A stretch of 52,354 nucleotides of DNA, taken from the NCBI GenBank assembly GCA_021773815.1, contig JAJFJS010000134.1, forward strand, positions 1 through 52,354, given 5' to 3'. Position 1 is the first letter of the stretch; the number at the start of each line of letters is the position of its first letter. Shown here piece after piece: positions 33,681-42,613 of the stretch. The notes below the pieces were generated by a model that worked only from the letters and a program-made list of their open reading frames with translations, was not told the origin of the DNA and did no database searches. This stretch comes from Gammaproteobacteria bacterium. Lineage in GTDB: Bacteria > Pseudomonadota > Gammaproteobacteria > Steroidobacterales > GCA-2729495. The position numbers and the translations under genes were made by a program.

Positions 33681-33854
33681 GTGATCTCCGGAAGGCCAGA
33701 ATGCCTTCCGAACGTATTCGGAAAGCGTCAGTTCATCGCCATGCAGGCATGCACGCCGGTCATCGACAGGCGACAACAGGTCGCCGAACGCGACGGCGAT
33801 CCGTCGCGCAGGACGGATGCGATGGTGAATTTTTGTGTGCACATATTCATGGGG
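33647..33854 (-). ncRNA. Candidate structured leader RNA or small RNA (~205 nt)
   Basis: Between a good promoter and the terminator the minus strand can form successive stems: GCATCCGTC with GACGGATCGC, TCCGAATACGTTCGGA, GGAAGGC-ATTCT-GGCCTTCC and the terminator itself. A Cys/Met-containing reading frame (MNMCTQKF ... HACMAMN) spans its first half but would start almost at the transcript end and has no ribosome binding site. The RNA could be a metabolite- or stress-sensing attenuator for the downstream ORF or an independent sRNA. Confidence 0.5.
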
Positions 33855-33860
33855 GCGCGT

Positions 33861-33888
33861 ACTCTAACAGAGCATTGACGCATGTCAA
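33861..33888 (-). promoter_or_regulatory. Sigma-70-like promoter for the leader RNA
   Basis: On the minus strand a perfect -35 TTGACA (33888-33883) is followed after 16 bp by TAGAGT (33866-33861). Start of transcription would be near 33854. It is one of the best-matching promoters in the window. Confidence 0.65.
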
Positions 33889-34011
33889 CCGCGATCGCGC
33901 GACCGATGGCGGGATCCGTGCGAAAATCCAATCGGGAGATACACGGCGTATCATGAACAGACAAAGTTCGTTGATGCCGGGCGGCAAGCGACCGGAAAGG
34001 AGGTCGGCAGC

Positions 34012-34449
34012 ATGATTACCTATTTCTACTGGGCGATATTTTTCGCGATGGCAGGTCTTGTCCTGTACGGTATCGGCGGCCGGCTCGATCGCTGGCGACT
34101 GGCGTTCGGCGTGGCAGTCGTCGTCATGCTGTTCGGCTGGGCTGCCTATTTCTTCTATTTTCAACAGGTGTTCGTCAAGCGCTGGGGCGGCGTCATGGCG
34201 ATCACGGTGCCGGCCGGTCAGATGCACATCGCAACGACATGGAAAGACGACAACCTGTGGATCGAAAATTTCGATCCGGCGACGAACCGCTGTATTTTTT
34301 CCGAATATTCCAAGGGCAACCTGTTGCAGGGGCGCGTCACGATCAAGAACTGTAATCCGCTGATGCCGCAGGCGGCTGCTCCGCTGTTGTCCGGACGGTC
34401 GTCCGGCGCACGGTCCGATCCTTCGTCGGACCAAGCCGGGAACCGGTGA
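34012..34449 (+). CDS. Membrane protein of unknown function
   Basis: The 145-residue protein has two membrane helices (IFFAMAGLVLYGIGG and LAFGVAVVVMLFGWAAYFFYF) and then about 85 residues likely outside or in the periplasm with a beta-rich pattern (GGVMAITVPAGQMHIATTW ... CIFSEYSKGNLLQGRVTIKNC) and two Cys that may pair. A low-complexity Ser/Ala/Arg tail follows. No family recognised. GGAGG lies 10 bp upstream of the ATG. It precedes the DUF3365 gene by 7 bp, so the two probably form an operon. Confidence 0.65.
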   Translation: MITYFYWAIFFAMAGLVLYGIGGRLDRWRLAFGVAVVVMLFGWAAYFFYFQQVFVKRWGGVMAITVPAGQMHIATTWKDDNLWIENFDPATNRCIFSEYSKGNLLQGRVTIKNCNPLMPQAAAPLLSGRSSGARSDPSSDQAGNR

Positions 34450-34456
34450 CCTGCGG

Positions 34457-35011
34457 ATGAGCAGGATTGGTTTATCCTGGTGGCTGGTCATGGCCGGATT
34501 CGGCGTGTCGGCGGCGTTCGCCGGGGCGCCCGACGACGGGTTGGCGGCGGCGCGGGGCGCTGTCGATCGCTTCGGCGCGGCGCTGCAGGCCACGCTGGGC
34601 GCAGCGCTCGCGACCGGCGATCCGGTCGCCGCCATCGGCGTCTGCAATGAACAGGCGCCCGGGATCGCCGCGCAGTCCGGTGCCGCAGCGGGCCTGCAAC
34701 TCGGCCGGGTCAGCCGGCGGCCGCGCAACCCGGCCAATGCGCCGACCCACTGGCAGCGGGGCGTGCTCGAACAATGGGCCACGGAGCTGGCCGCCGGCGC
34801 TGATCTGGCCGGTCGCGAAGAATTCGTCCCCACGCCCGACGGCGGATTTCGATATCTGCGGCCGATTATCATCCGGCCGCCGTGCCTCGTGTGTCACGGC
34901 ACGGCCGTGGCGCCGGCGGTGGCCGCCGAGCTGCGCAAGAAGTATCCCGACGACCGGGCCACGGGTTATCGGCTCGGCGAACTGCGTGGTGCGTTCACCG
35001 CGGCCCGTTAG
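34457..35011 (+). CDS. DUF3365 (Tll0287-like) exported heme-binding protein
   Basis: This 184-residue protein has a signal peptide (SWWLVMAGFGVSAAFA) and a DUF3365 PAS-like domain with CNEQAPGIA near residue 56 and ending in PPCLVCHG, a CxxCH c-type heme site. Family members are periplasmic cytochromes or heme sensors, sometimes fused to sensor kinases. Here it stands alone. The segment RRPRNPANAPTHWQ is a family hallmark. It probably acts as a small periplasmic electron carrier or redox sensor. The partner is unknown. Confidence 0.85.
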   Translation: MSRIGLSWWLVMAGFGVSAAFAGAPDDGLAAARGAVDRFGAALQATLGAALATGDPVAAIGVCNEQAPGIAAQSGAAAGLQLGRVSRRPRNPANAPTHWQRGVLEQWATELAAGADLAGREEFVPTPDGGFRYLRPIIIRPPCLVCHGTAVAPAVAAELRKKYPDDRATGYRLGELRGAFTAAR

Positions 35012-35059
35012 GTGCGCCTATTCGTTGCCGCCGGCTTCCGGGTATTGGACTGATCGATA

Positions 35060-36580
35060 ATGGCTCGACGGACGAAAGGTCAGGCGGCATGGTGGTGCCT
35101 GGTGGCGGGTAGCCTGTTGGCTGCGGCGCCGCTCGCGCGCGCCGATTATTTCGACGATGTCGGCATCTCGGCGTTGCGCGATGAATTCGGTGCGGCGCTG
35201 CCAGTCGCGTCCGACGTGCCCGTGATGATCGTGGAGGCGGATCGTGATGCCGATCCGGGTAACGTGGAGTATGCGCCCGATCCCGATTACCCGGAGTTCG
35301 AGGGTCAGATCCTGACCGTCGGTGAGGGTGGCCCGCGTGTCTACGCACCGTTTTCTGCGCATGCAACGGGGGTCGGTCGGCGATTCTTCGGGCTGCGCTC
35401 GTCGGTTGCGCCGGGAATTGACCGGATCGCGGTCTATTCGACGCTGAACTGGCTTGGACCTGCGTTTTTGCGTCTGGGCGAAATCCGCGGGCCGAAGGCG
35501 GCGGTCAGTCGCGTCGCCGCGCATGCGTGGGTCGGCAGTGCCGACAGCGATATCACCGGCGCGGCCAATGCCGAGACGTTGCGGCGGGTCGACTGGCTGA
35601 TCGAACGCGATGAGTTGCTGCATGTCGTGGGCTTCAACGGCAGCCGCAGCGCGCCGCTGCTGGCCGATGCTGGCAATGTGCTCGCCGTCGCCCACACCGG
35701 GACAGACCGCCACCGGGCAACGCTTGCCATCGACGCCGACTACGTCGCCGGGCGCACGCGACCTCATCTCGTCGCGCCGGACAAGACGCCGAGCGGCGCC
35801 ACCGGACGCATCGCCTCGGTGGCAGCCATGCTGATCGGTGCCGGCCACGACGACCCGTCGCTGTCGCGCGGGTCGACCAAAACGCGCACGGGTTGGCGTA
35901 TTTACAATGCCGAACGGGCCGAGGTGATCCGGGCCGTGCTGATGAGCGGCGCCGACCGGATCACGGCGAACGGCGACGGGGCGAATATCACCGATTATCG
36001 CGTTGCCGAGGGCGATCGGATGGATAACGGGCTGGATAGACGCTACGGCGCCGGGCAGCTCAATGCCCAGCGCAGCTATCGGATCCTGACGGCCGGCGAG
36101 CAGGACAGTCGCGAGGACGGCGCGGCCGGCGGACGCATCGCACCGATCGGATTCGATTACGACGCATCGTTTGGCGGCGCGGGCGGCAGCAATGCGCAGG
36201 CGACCTATGCGTTGGTGACCGGTGCGGGCGGCGGGGTGCTGACCGCCACCCTGGTCTGGAACCTGGAGATCGTCGGCGGTGCGCTGTTCTTCGACCCGAC
36301 GGGGGTCCGACACGACCTGGACCTGTTCCTCGACGACGTGTCGGGCGGCCGGCGCCGGGCGGTTGCCGCGTCCCGCGGCAGCCTCGACAATAACGAGACG
36401 CTGCACGTGACGCTTGCGCCCGGACGTCGTTATGAGATTCGCGTGCGCCCCGGCGACGATCAGCGGCCGTTCGACCGGGATTATGCTCTCGCCTGGCAGG
36501 TGACGGCCGGGGCGGCGGCGGTCGGACCGGCCGGCGATCCGGGCCCGTCGCCGCACGGTCCGGTGCGCCCGGGATCCTGA
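35060..36580 (+). CDS. Exported subtilase-like protein with altered active site
   Basis: After a signal peptide ([20 protein letters not shown]) the 506-residue protein follows the layout of S8 peptidases: VPVMIVEAD where the catalytic Asp strand should be, [13 protein letters not shown] at the His helix, NVLAVAHTG and RPHLVAPD, then [16 protein letters not shown] matching the Ser helix (GTSxAAPxVAGxAA), and [13 protein letters not shown]. The Ser and a His can be aligned, but the Asp strand reads EAD and glycines around the Ser are shifted, so activity is doubtful. A C-terminal beta domain (about 370-490) resembles pre-peptidase domains. It could be a binding protein derived from a protease. 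Confidence 0.55.
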   Translation: MARRTKGQAAWWCLVAGSLLAAAPLARADYFDDVGISALRDEFGAALPVASDVPVMIVEADRDADPGNVEYAPDPDYPEFEGQILTVGEGGPRVYAPFSAHATGVGRRFFGLRSSVAPGIDRIAVYSTLNWLGPAFLRLGEIRGPKAAVSRVAAHAWVGSADSDITGAANAETLRRVDWLIERDELLHVVGFNGSRSAPLLADAGNVLAVAHTGTDRHRATLAIDADYVAGRTRPHLVAPDKTPSGATGRIASVAAMLIGAGHDDPSLSRGSTKTRTGWRIYNAERAEVIRAVLMSGADRITANGDGANITDYRVAEGDRMDNGLDRRYGAGQLNAQRSYRILTAGEQDSREDGAAGGRIAPIGFDYDASFGGAGGSNAQATYALVTGAGGGVLTATLVWNLEIVGGALFFDPTGVRHDLDLFLDDVSGGRRRAVAASRGSLDNNETLHVTLAPGRRYEIRVRPGDDQRPFDRDYALAWQVTAGAAAVGPAGDPGPSPHGPVRPGS

Positions 36581-36618
36581 TCTCCGGTATACTGCGCCGC
36601 CCCTTCCGACCCAGGCCT

Positions 36619-38205
36619 ATGTCCGACCACGAGCAAGAAACGGCGCGCCGACGGACGTTTGCGATCATCTCGCATCCGGACGCCGGCAAGACGACGCTGA
36701 CCGAAAAGCTGTTGCTGTTCGGCGGGGCGATTCGCGAGGCCGGGTCGGTCAAGTCGCGCAAGACCACGCGCCATGCAACATCGGACTGGATGGCGCTCGA
36801 GCGCGAGCGCGGCATCTCGGTGACATCATCGGTGATGCAATTCCCGTATGCGGGGCGCATCGTCAACCTGCTCGATACGCCCGGCCATGCCGACTTCTCC
36901 GAGGACACGTACCGCGTGCTGACTGCGGTCGACTCGGCGCTGATGGTCATCGACTGCGCCAAGGGCGTCGAGGAGCGAACCATCAAGCTCATGGACGTCT
37001 GTCGGTTGCGTGATACGCCGATCATGACGTTCATCAACAAGCTTGATCGTGAAGGCCGGGATCCGCTCGAACTGCTCGACGAGGTCGAATCGATACTGAA
37101 AATCGAGTGTACGCCGATTACCTGGCCGATCGGCATGGGGTCGCGACTGCAGGGGATCTATCATTTTCTGACCAACGAGGTGCACCTGTACGAGAGCGGC
37201 CGCAATTTCACCCGCCAGGATTCGACGCGTTTCGCGTCGCTCGATGATGCCGGGCTTGTCGAACGGATCGGCGCCGATGTCGTTGCGGAATTACGGGAGG
37301 AACTCGAGCTGTTGCAGGGCGCGTCCCATGCGTTCGATGTGCAGGCATACCTGGCCGGTCGTCAGACGCCGGTCTTTTTCGGTTCGGCCGTCAGCAGCTT
37401 CGGCGTTGAACCGTTGCTCGATTTTTTCGTCGAGCACGCGCCGGCGCCGCATGAGCAGATGACCCGGACGCGGACGGTCGCGGCGACCGAAACCGACCTG
37501 ACCGGGTTCGTGTTCAAGATACAGGCCAATATGGATCCGAAACACCGCGACCGGGTCGGCTTCATGCGCGTTTGTTCGGGCAGCTACAAGCCCGGTGATA
37601 CGCTGTTTCATGTGCGCAGCGGCCGCAATGCGCGGGTCTCCGATGCGCTGACGTTCATGGCCTCGGATCGGGTGAGTGTCACCGAGGCCTATCCGGGCGA
37701 TATCGTCGGGCTCAAGAATTACGGCACGATTGCCGTCGGCGATACGTTTACGCAGGGTGAGTCGCTGCAGTTTACGGGCCTGCCGAGCTTTGCGCCCGAG
37801 TTGTTTCGGCGTCCGCAGTTGCGGGATCCGCTGCGGGCCAAGGCGCTGCAGAAGGGCATCGATCAACTGTGCGAGGAAGGCGCGGCCCAGTTGTTTCGCC
37901 CGCTGGCCTCCAACGACCTCGTGCTCGGGGCCATCGGCGTGTTGCAGTTCGACGTCGTGGCCTATCGCCTGCGTGACGAGTACAACGTGGCGGCGCAATT
38001 CGAGGCGGTCAACGTCTTCACCGCACGCTGGGTCTCGAGCGACGATCCGGAAAAGTTTGCCGAGTTCTGCAAGCGCGAGGTCCGCTATCTCGCCGTCGAT
38101 GCCGCGGGCAGCATGACCTACCTGGCGCCGAGCATGGCGAATCTGCAGGTCACGCAGGATCGCTGGCCGGCGATCCGTTTCGCCGCTACCCGCGATATCG
38201 GCTGA
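36619..38205 (+). CDS. prfC: Peptide chain release factor 3
   Basis: RF3 (528 residues) is the GTPase that removes RF1/RF2 from the ribosome after termination. GTPase motifs: [15 protein letters not shown] (P-loop), RGISVTSS (switch I), [14 protein letters not shown] (G3) and NKLDREGRD (G4). Domain II and III follow with typical RF3 sequence ([22 protein letters not shown], and near the end [20 protein letters not shown]). The length is standard. It is a housekeeping gene within an otherwise accessory-looking stretch. Product assignment is firm. Confidence 0.97.
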   Translation: MSDHEQETARRRTFAIISHPDAGKTTLTEKLLLFGGAIREAGSVKSRKTTRHATSDWMALERERGISVTSSVMQFPYAGRIVNLLDTPGHADFSEDTYRVLTAVDSALMVIDCAKGVEERTIKLMDVCRLRDTPIMTFINKLDREGRDPLELLDEVESILKIECTPITWPIGMGSRLQGIYHFLTNEVHLYESGRNFTRQDSTRFASLDDAGLVERIGADVVAELREELELLQGASHAFDVQAYLAGRQTPVFFGSAVSSFGVEPLLDFFVEHAPAPHEQMTRTRTVAATETDLTGFVFKIQANMDPKHRDRVGFMRVCSGSYKPGDTLFHVRSGRNARVSDALTFMASDRVSVTEAYPGDIVGLKNYGTIAVGDTFTQGESLQFTGLPSFAPELFRRPQLRDPLRAKALQKGIDQLCEEGAAQLFRPLASNDLVLGAIGVLQFDVVAYRLRDEYNVAAQFEAVNVFTARWVSSDDPEKFAEFCKREVRYLAVDAAGSMTYLAPSMANLQVTQDRWPAIRFAATRDIG

Positions 38206-38430
38206 CCGGCCGCAATCCGGACAGGCGGCGGAAAATTCGGATCCGCGCGGCGGCGCCGGACGAATCCGTATTAGGATCGTCGCGTAGCAGTGAACACCGG
38301 GCGGGCGCCTGTCCGCCCCGGCGATCCGGAGGTAGCGATTCGATGCAGACATCCGGTACACGACGGCGCACGGTCCGCGCGATAGCCGCGCAGCGCCCGG
38401 CGTCCGGACGCGGTGTCGCGGGGGCGGCCG

Positions 38431-38979
38431 ATGCTCCGTAACTCGATGCAGGCGTGGGGCGCCATTGCCAAAACCCTGCACTGGTCGATGCTGGCGCTGT
38501 TTCTGGTGCAGATTCCGCTCGGCTGGGCGGCGGTCTCATGGCGCTTGTCGCCGCTGAAAATCGATCTGTTCGTCTGGCATAAATCGACGGGGATCCTGCT
38601 GCTGGCGCTGGCGACGATACGAATCGCCTGGCGGCTGGCGAATCCGCCGCCGCCGTCGGTGGATGGATTGCCCCGCTGGGAACAACGGGCCGGCGCCGCG
38701 AGTCATGCGGCGCTGTACGTGCTGATCGTCTCGATCCCGATGTCCGGTTGGGTCATCAACTCGGCCGCGAATATTCCGCTGAACGTGTTCTGGTTGTTTC
38801 CGTTGCCGGATATTACGGCGCCGGACAAGGCGCTGGCCGACATTGCCGCGCGCGTGCATTTCGGTCTCTATGTTGCGTTGTCCGTGCTGGTCTGCCTGCA
38901 TATCGGCGCGGCGCTGAGACATCATTTCGTTCGCCGCAACAACATACTCGTGCGCATGCTGCCGGGACGCTGGTCATGA
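38431..38979 (+). CDS. Cytochrome b561 family membrane protein
   Basis: The ~182-residue protein has four membrane helices with the His residues that bind two b hemes: KTLHWSMLALFL, VWHKSTGILLLALATIRIAWR, ASHAALYVLIVSIPMSGW and ARVHFGLYVALSVLVCLHIGAALRHH. It is the YodB/CybB type that exchanges electrons between quinone and periplasmic acceptors. ATG 38431 is preferred; GTG 38413 and ATG 38446 are alternatives. Its stop overlaps the ATG of a YceI gene (ATGA), a very common pairing (b561 + YceI). Confidence 0.88.
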   Translation: MLRNSMQAWGAIAKTLHWSMLALFLVQIPLGWAAVSWRLSPLKIDLFVWHKSTGILLLALATIRIAWRLANPPPPSVDGLPRWEQRAGAASHAALYVLIVSIPMSGWVINSAANIPLNVFWLFPLPDITAPDKALADIAARVHFGLYVALSVLVCLHIGAALRHHFVRRNNILVRMLPGRWS

Positions 38980-39539
38980 CCGGTGCGCGCGGCATCGTGG
39001 TGCTTTTCCTGTGTCTTGCGGCTGCCGGCGCTGCCGCGGCGGACTGGCGCATGCTCGCCGACGACAGTCGGCTCGAGTTCGTCGTTGCGTATTCCGGTCA
39101 GCCGGCGCCCGGCGTGTTTCGCCGGTTTGCGACCGAGCTGCAATTCGACCCGGCACGCCCGGCCGACGGGCGGTTGCGCGTGACGGTGGCGACGCTGAGC
39201 GCTGATCTCGACAGCGCCGACATCAACGAGGCGATCGCGGCTCCGGAGTGGTTCGACTTCGCGCATTTCGCCGCGGCGCACTTCGACAGCGAGACTATTG
39301 CCGCCGATGATGATGGCGGATTCGTCGCGACCGGCCGGTTGCGGCTCAAGGGTATCGAGCGGGCCATCGTCGTACCGTTTGCGTGGACGCAAGCCGGCGA
39401 CCGCGCGGTCATGCGTGGCGAACTGGTGCTGCGGCGTAGCTGGTTCGGCATCGGCACCGGCGAGTGGGCCGCGACGGATATCATCGGCGATGATGTGCGC
39501 GTCCGTTTTGACGTCGCATTAGAAGGAGTCACCGAGTGA
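38976..39539 (+). CDS. YceI family periplasmic protein
   Basis: This 187-residue protein has a signal peptide (VVLFLCLAAAGAAAA) and a full YceI lipocalin-like barrel, with the family signs DDSRLEFVVAYSGQPAPGVF, WFDFAHFAAAHFDSETI and RSWFGIGTGEWAATDIIGDDVRVRF. YceI proteins bind isoprenoid lipids or quinones in the periplasm. The start overlaps the b561 stop and its own stop overlaps the next gene by 4 bp, so the three are one translational unit. A joint role in quinone or lipid redox handling is inferred. Confidence 0.85.
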   Translation: MTGARGIVVLFLCLAAAGAAAADWRMLADDSRLEFVVAYSGQPAPGVFRRFATELQFDPARPADGRLRVTVATLSADLDSADINEAIAAPEWFDFAHFAAAHFDSETIAADDDGGFVATGRLRLKGIERAIVVPFAWTQAGDRAVMRGELVLRRSWFGIGTGEWAATDIIGDDVRVRFDVALEGVTE

Positions 39540-40276
39540 CCAACATGCGCGTGACCGGCGTGCCGAGCGGGATCATTGTGCTGGCGGCAGCGGCGTTGCT
39601 GACCGTGACCGGTTGCGTGACGCGGCCGGAGCCGCCGCCGGTGGCCGCCGGCGCACCGGCGATATTTCCGGATGCGCTCTACCGTGACGCGGCGGCGCGC
39701 GGCGAACCGGTGGCGGTCATCGACCCGGATCGCTCGCGGGTGCGGATCCTCGTCTATCGTGACGGTGCGCTGGCGCGACTCGGACACGATCACGCGGTGA
39801 CCTCCGGACCGATTCGCGGTTATCTGTGGTGGCGCGGGGATGATGGCGCGGGACGCGCGGACCTGTACCTGATTCTGTCGGAGCTGATCGTCGATGCGCC
39901 GGAAGCCCGCGCGGCGGCGGGCCTGCCGGACGGACCGACCGCTGCGGATATCGACGGCACCCGGCGCAACATGCTCGCGAGCCTGGAGGCTGATCGCTAC
40001 CCGCAGGTCTGGTTGCAGGTGTCGATGCCGCCGGCCGATACCGGGGAGTTGTCGAGCGCGCGAGACGCGGAAGTCGACCTGACCTGGCACGGTACGAAGC
40101 GGCGACTGGCGGTGCCGGCCCGGATCGTTGCGGACGGCGACGCCTGGCGCGTTACCGGGACGTTCACGCTGCGTCAGTCCGACTTCGGCATCACGCCGTT
40201 CAGCGTGCTGGGCGGCGCGCTGGCCGTGCGGGACGAGCTCGATCTGAGTTTCGATCTGCATTTCGTCGAATTCTGA
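39536..40276 (+). CDS. YceI-like lipoprotein
   Basis: A lipoprotein signal with lipobox LTVTGC (about residues 22-27) is followed by a Pro-rich linker and a YceI-type barrel of about 200 residues. DPDRSRVRILVYRDGALARLGHDHAV has the GHDH stretch seen in divergent YceI paralogues, and the last strands read TLRQSDFGITPFSVLGGALAVRDELDLSFDL. It would be anchored to a membrane leaflet facing the periplasm. GTG start overlaps the preceding YceI gene. The HDH may bind metal or a ligand head group. Confidence 0.75.
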   Translation: MTNMRVTGVPSGIIVLAAAALLTVTGCVTRPEPPPVAAGAPAIFPDALYRDAAARGEPVAVIDPDRSRVRILVYRDGALARLGHDHAVTSGPIRGYLWWRGDDGAGRADLYLILSELIVDAPEARAAAGLPDGPTAADIDGTRRNMLASLEADRYPQVWLQVSMPPADTGELSSARDAEVDLTWHGTKRRLAVPARIVADGDAWRVTGTFTLRQSDFGITPFSVLGGALAVRDELDLSFDLHFVEF

Positions 40277-40377
40277 GCCGGGTTCCGGGCAACGCCGCGT
40301 CGGCGCCGCGACGTGCGATGCAACGGCCTGCCCGGCGGCACGTTCCGGGAACCGCGGTCGTTTGTTATGCTGCAACC

Positions 40378-40731
40378 ATGTCGGAGTTGCGTTGCTATCG
40401 ATGTGGTTCATCATTGGCGGCTTTGTCGTTGCCGCTGCTGCGGCTCGATGAATGCCCCGACTGCACGGTGTCGTTGCATTGCTGCCGAATGTGCGTGTTT
40501 TTTGACCCTAACGTCGTCCGCCAGTGTCGGGAAGACGACGCGGAAGACGTCAAAGACAAATTCACCGCGAATTTCTGCGCCTGGTTCAAGCCCGGCGCGG
40601 ATCGCTACGATCCGTCTTTTACGGCGGCGGAGAGTGGGGCGAAGTCGCAACTCGATGCCTTGTTCGGCGACGGCGGGACCGACGGCCCGGACGCGTCGAC
40701 GGACGATGCCGAGGATCTGTTTCGCCGGTGA
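40378..40731 (+). CDS. Cysteine-rich zinc-ribbon-like hypothetical protein
   Basis: The 117-residue protein contains CYRCG near the N-terminus, CPDC, then CCRMCVFFDPNV and further single cysteines, giving at least two possible Zn knuckles. The rest is acidic and probably disordered. Proteins with this CYRCG...CPDC...CCRMC arrangement are conserved hypotheticals in Gammaproteobacteria; no function is known to me. ATG 40378 is chosen because the zinc ribbon begins immediately after it; an earlier frame start would add basic unlike residues. It is convergent with the MAPEG gene. Confidence 0.6.
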   Translation: MSELRCYRCGSSLAALSLPLLRLDECPDCTVSLHCCRMCVFFDPNVVRQCREDDAEDVKDKFTANFCAWFKPGADRYDPSFTAAESGAKSQLDALFGDGGTDGPDASTDDAEDLFRR

Positions 40732-40749
40732 ACCGGCGGCGGGTCGGCC

Positions 40750-41133
40750 TTACGACGACCAGGCCGGCGACAGGTACAGGCCGACGACGCTCAGAAAGCC
40801 GGTTGTCCAGACCAGCGACCGGACTGTTGCCCAGTTCGCGATATAGACGATCCCGTGCGTCAGGCGCATCAGCAGGAATACGCCGGCCAGCACGTCGATC
40901 AGCAGCGGATTGGCGCCGGCCAGGTGCGCGACGATGACGCCGGCGGCGAACGGCGGGAACGCCTCGTAGGCATTCTGCTGCGCCCAGTTGGCGCGCTGGG
41001 CCCAGCCGGTGGCGCGGGCCAGCGAATCGCGCGGGGTCGCGTTGTCGAAATCGTCAACGCCGGTTTTCGCGATGCCGGCCCAGATCACGGGCAGGAATGC
41101 GGCCAGTACGACACACCAAAAAGCGAAAGTCAT
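40750..41133 (-). CDS. MAPEG family membrane protein
   Basis: This 127-residue protein has four membrane helices and the MAPEG pattern: WAGIAKTG, RATGWAQRANWAQQNAYEAFPPFAAGVI with the conserved Arg-Ala-x-x-Asn-x-x-Glu segment, and RLTHGIVYIANWATVRSLVW. The superfamily includes microsomal glutathione transferase and eicosanoid enzymes; bacterial members mostly lack proof of function. It is followed on the same strand by its neighbour's gene end 20 bp upstream. A small-substrate glutathione role is possible. Confidence 0.82.
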   Translation of the reverse strand: MTFAFWCVVLAAFLPVIWAGIAKTGVDDFDNATPRDSLARATGWAQRANWAQQNAYEAFPPFAAGVIVAHLAGANPLLIDVLAGVFLLMRLTHGIVYIANWATVRSLVWTTGFLSVVGLYLSPAWSS

Positions 41134-41153
41134 CGTCGTCTATCCTCCATTGG

Positions 41154-41483
41154 TTACCAGCAAGAGAACACCGAGCATTGCGCCATCCACGCCTTGCGCG
41201 TGACCAGCGCGAGCCCGACGGCGAAGCCGACAATCGCGAAGCCGATCTCGTACGGCAGCGTAATGCGCCCGGGTTGCATCAGCAGCAGACCGCTGCGCAG
41301 CGCGTACAGGGAAACATTACCGATCACGATCATCAGCACGATGGTCGTTGCCCAGATTTGTAACGGCCGCGAAGCACTGCGGCCGTGCGAGGCGGACAGC
41401 AGCTTCACACGCAACCGCACACACAGATACAGCAGCCAGCCGAGGGCGATGCCGGCAACGGCCGAGATGACCCATTCAATCAT
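41154..41483 (-). CDS. Small membrane protein of unknown function
   Basis: The 109-residue protein has three hydrophobic helices (VISAVAGIALGWLLYLCV, LQIWATTIVLMIVIGNVSLYAL, IGFAIVGFAVGLALVT) and basic connecting loops. No known motif is seen. It lies in a run of minus-strand small membrane genes (41539-41670, this one and the MAPEG gene), so a shared transcript is plausible. I do not recognise the family. Confidence 0.6.
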   Translation of the reverse strand: MIEWVISAVAGIALGWLLYLCVRLRVKLLSASHGRSASRPLQIWATTIVLMIVIGNVSLYALRSGLLLMQPGRITLPYEIGFAIVGFAVGLALVTRKAWMAQCSVFSCW

Positions 41484-41538
41484 GGTACGCGCGCTTTACG
41501 TGTCGGCGGCGATCGGTCATCCTCGGCTGGCCCGGTTC

Positions 41539-41670
41539 TCAGGTCTCGTCGGCGCGTCGTTCAGTCTTTACCGTGGCCGTGCGATCCTTGCGGAACCACT
41601 CGGTATAGATCAGGGCCACCAGGCAGCTCAGGGCGACGATGACGGCCAGGGCGGATACGACGATTTCCAT
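41539..41670 (-). CDS. 43-residue single-pass membrane peptide
   Basis: A short frame MEIVVSALAVIVALSCLVAL, then YTEWFRKDRTATVKTERRADET, encodes one N-terminal helix and a charged tail that should face the cytoplasm. AGGAG lies 10 bp before the ATG and the codons are biased like real genes. It sits 55 bp upstream of the 109-residue membrane protein on the same strand. It resembles small respiratory or stress membrane subunits in design only; no family is recognised. Confidence 0.55.
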   Translation of the reverse strand: MEIVVSALAVIVALSCLVALIYTEWFRKDRTATVKTERRADET

Positions 41671-41789
41671 AATGATGACTCCTGTCGGCTCTTGCGGGGC
41701 GACGGTGCCGGCGGTCTACCCGCGGGTCATGCCCCTGTTTCTATGACATACATGACCGATACGCAAGGACGGACCGAATGGATCATCTC

Positions 41790-41932
41790 CGGGGCGCATC
41801 ACCGGGGGGGCATTACCGGGGGGCATCATCGCCGGGGGGTATTGCCGGGCCCGGAGAACGTCCCTGCCTTCGGCCGGGTCTGCTGCGGCGATCGCAGGGG
41901 GGTGCGGGGGGGTATCGCCTCGATCCGGGGGG
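41790..41932 (+). repeat. G-rich minisatellite with potential G-quadruplexes
   Basis: About four degenerate copies of a GGGCATCACCGGGG-like unit (41790-41850) are followed by further G runs at 41897-41902, 41906-41912 and 41927-41932. Eight tracts of 3-7 G lie on the plus strand within 143 bp. The region (41671-42084) carries no gene and separates the cytochrome c gene from the small membrane genes. Confidence 0.75.
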
Positions 41933-42084
41933 AGGATCGATCAGCAGGCCGGCCGAAGCGGGACTTTCGCTTGGAGGACTGGGCAGTTTTCTTGTTGTAT
42001 GCCCTGTATTCGGCGGCGGCAGCGAATTGGATCACCGCCGTACCCGAATTGTCCGGCCGCGCCCGGTCGGGCGTGGTATCAGGC

Positions 42085-42492
42085 TCAGGGGGCCTGGATC
42101 GAGGCCAGGTAGTCGACCAGCCCGTCGAGGATCCGGTCGACGCGGGGTTCGGAAAAATCCCCGGCGCCTTCGCTGATCCAGAACTCGAAGCCCCAGACCG
42201 GCATCTGCTGCGTGCCGTGGGCATCGATCTGCCAGCGCCCGTCAATCGCGTTCTTGATGATCTGGCGGGGAAACTTGCCGCCACGCCGTGCCGCGATCCC
42301 GGTCAGGTCCGGAACCGGTTTGGCAATGGCTGTGGCCACGGGGCCGTCGCCGCGTCCGCCGTCGCCATGACAGGCGGCGCAGTAACGCACGAAATTCTCT
42401 TCCCCGGTGCTGTCGATGACTTCCGTTGCCATGGCCGTCGCGTTCAGCAGCGACAGTGCGATGACGGTGAAAACGGGCAGATGGTTTGGCAT
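42085..42492 (-). CDS. Periplasmic class I cytochrome c
   Basis: A signal peptide (FTVIALSLLNATAMA) leads into a single cytochrome domain of about 110 residues, with heme site CAACH (about residues 38-42) in YCAACHGDGGRGDG and the likely axial Met in QQMPVWG. This is the cytochrome c-type VIII/cbb3-like small soluble form. The downstream RVDRILDGLVDYLASI ends the domain as usual. It is likely an electron donor or acceptor for a periplasmic partner. The DUF1838 gene upstream is on the same strand 121 bp away. Confidence 0.88.
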   Translation of the reverse strand: MPNHLPVFTVIALSLLNATAMATEVIDSTGEENFVRYCAACHGDGGRGDGPVATAIAKPVPDLTGIAARRGGKFPRQIIKNAIDGRWQIDAHGTQQMPVWGFEFWISEGAGDFSEPRVDRILDGLVDYLASIQAP

Positions 42493-42613
42493 GGGAATAG
42501 TCCTCGTCGGGAACGGTGGCGGCTGGTCGCCGTCTGTCGGTGATCATCGGCAAGACCGGCCCCTGCTGTCAACGTGCGAGCGGACATCTCTTGCGTGATC
42601 CGGGCGCCGACGC

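Noticed and set aside
35018-36556. Long minus-strand frame antisense to the subtilase-like gene
   Set aside because: Its amino acid composition is Arg/Ala/His-rich as expected for an antisense shadow in GC-rich DNA; the plus-strand frame has signal peptide and family motifs.
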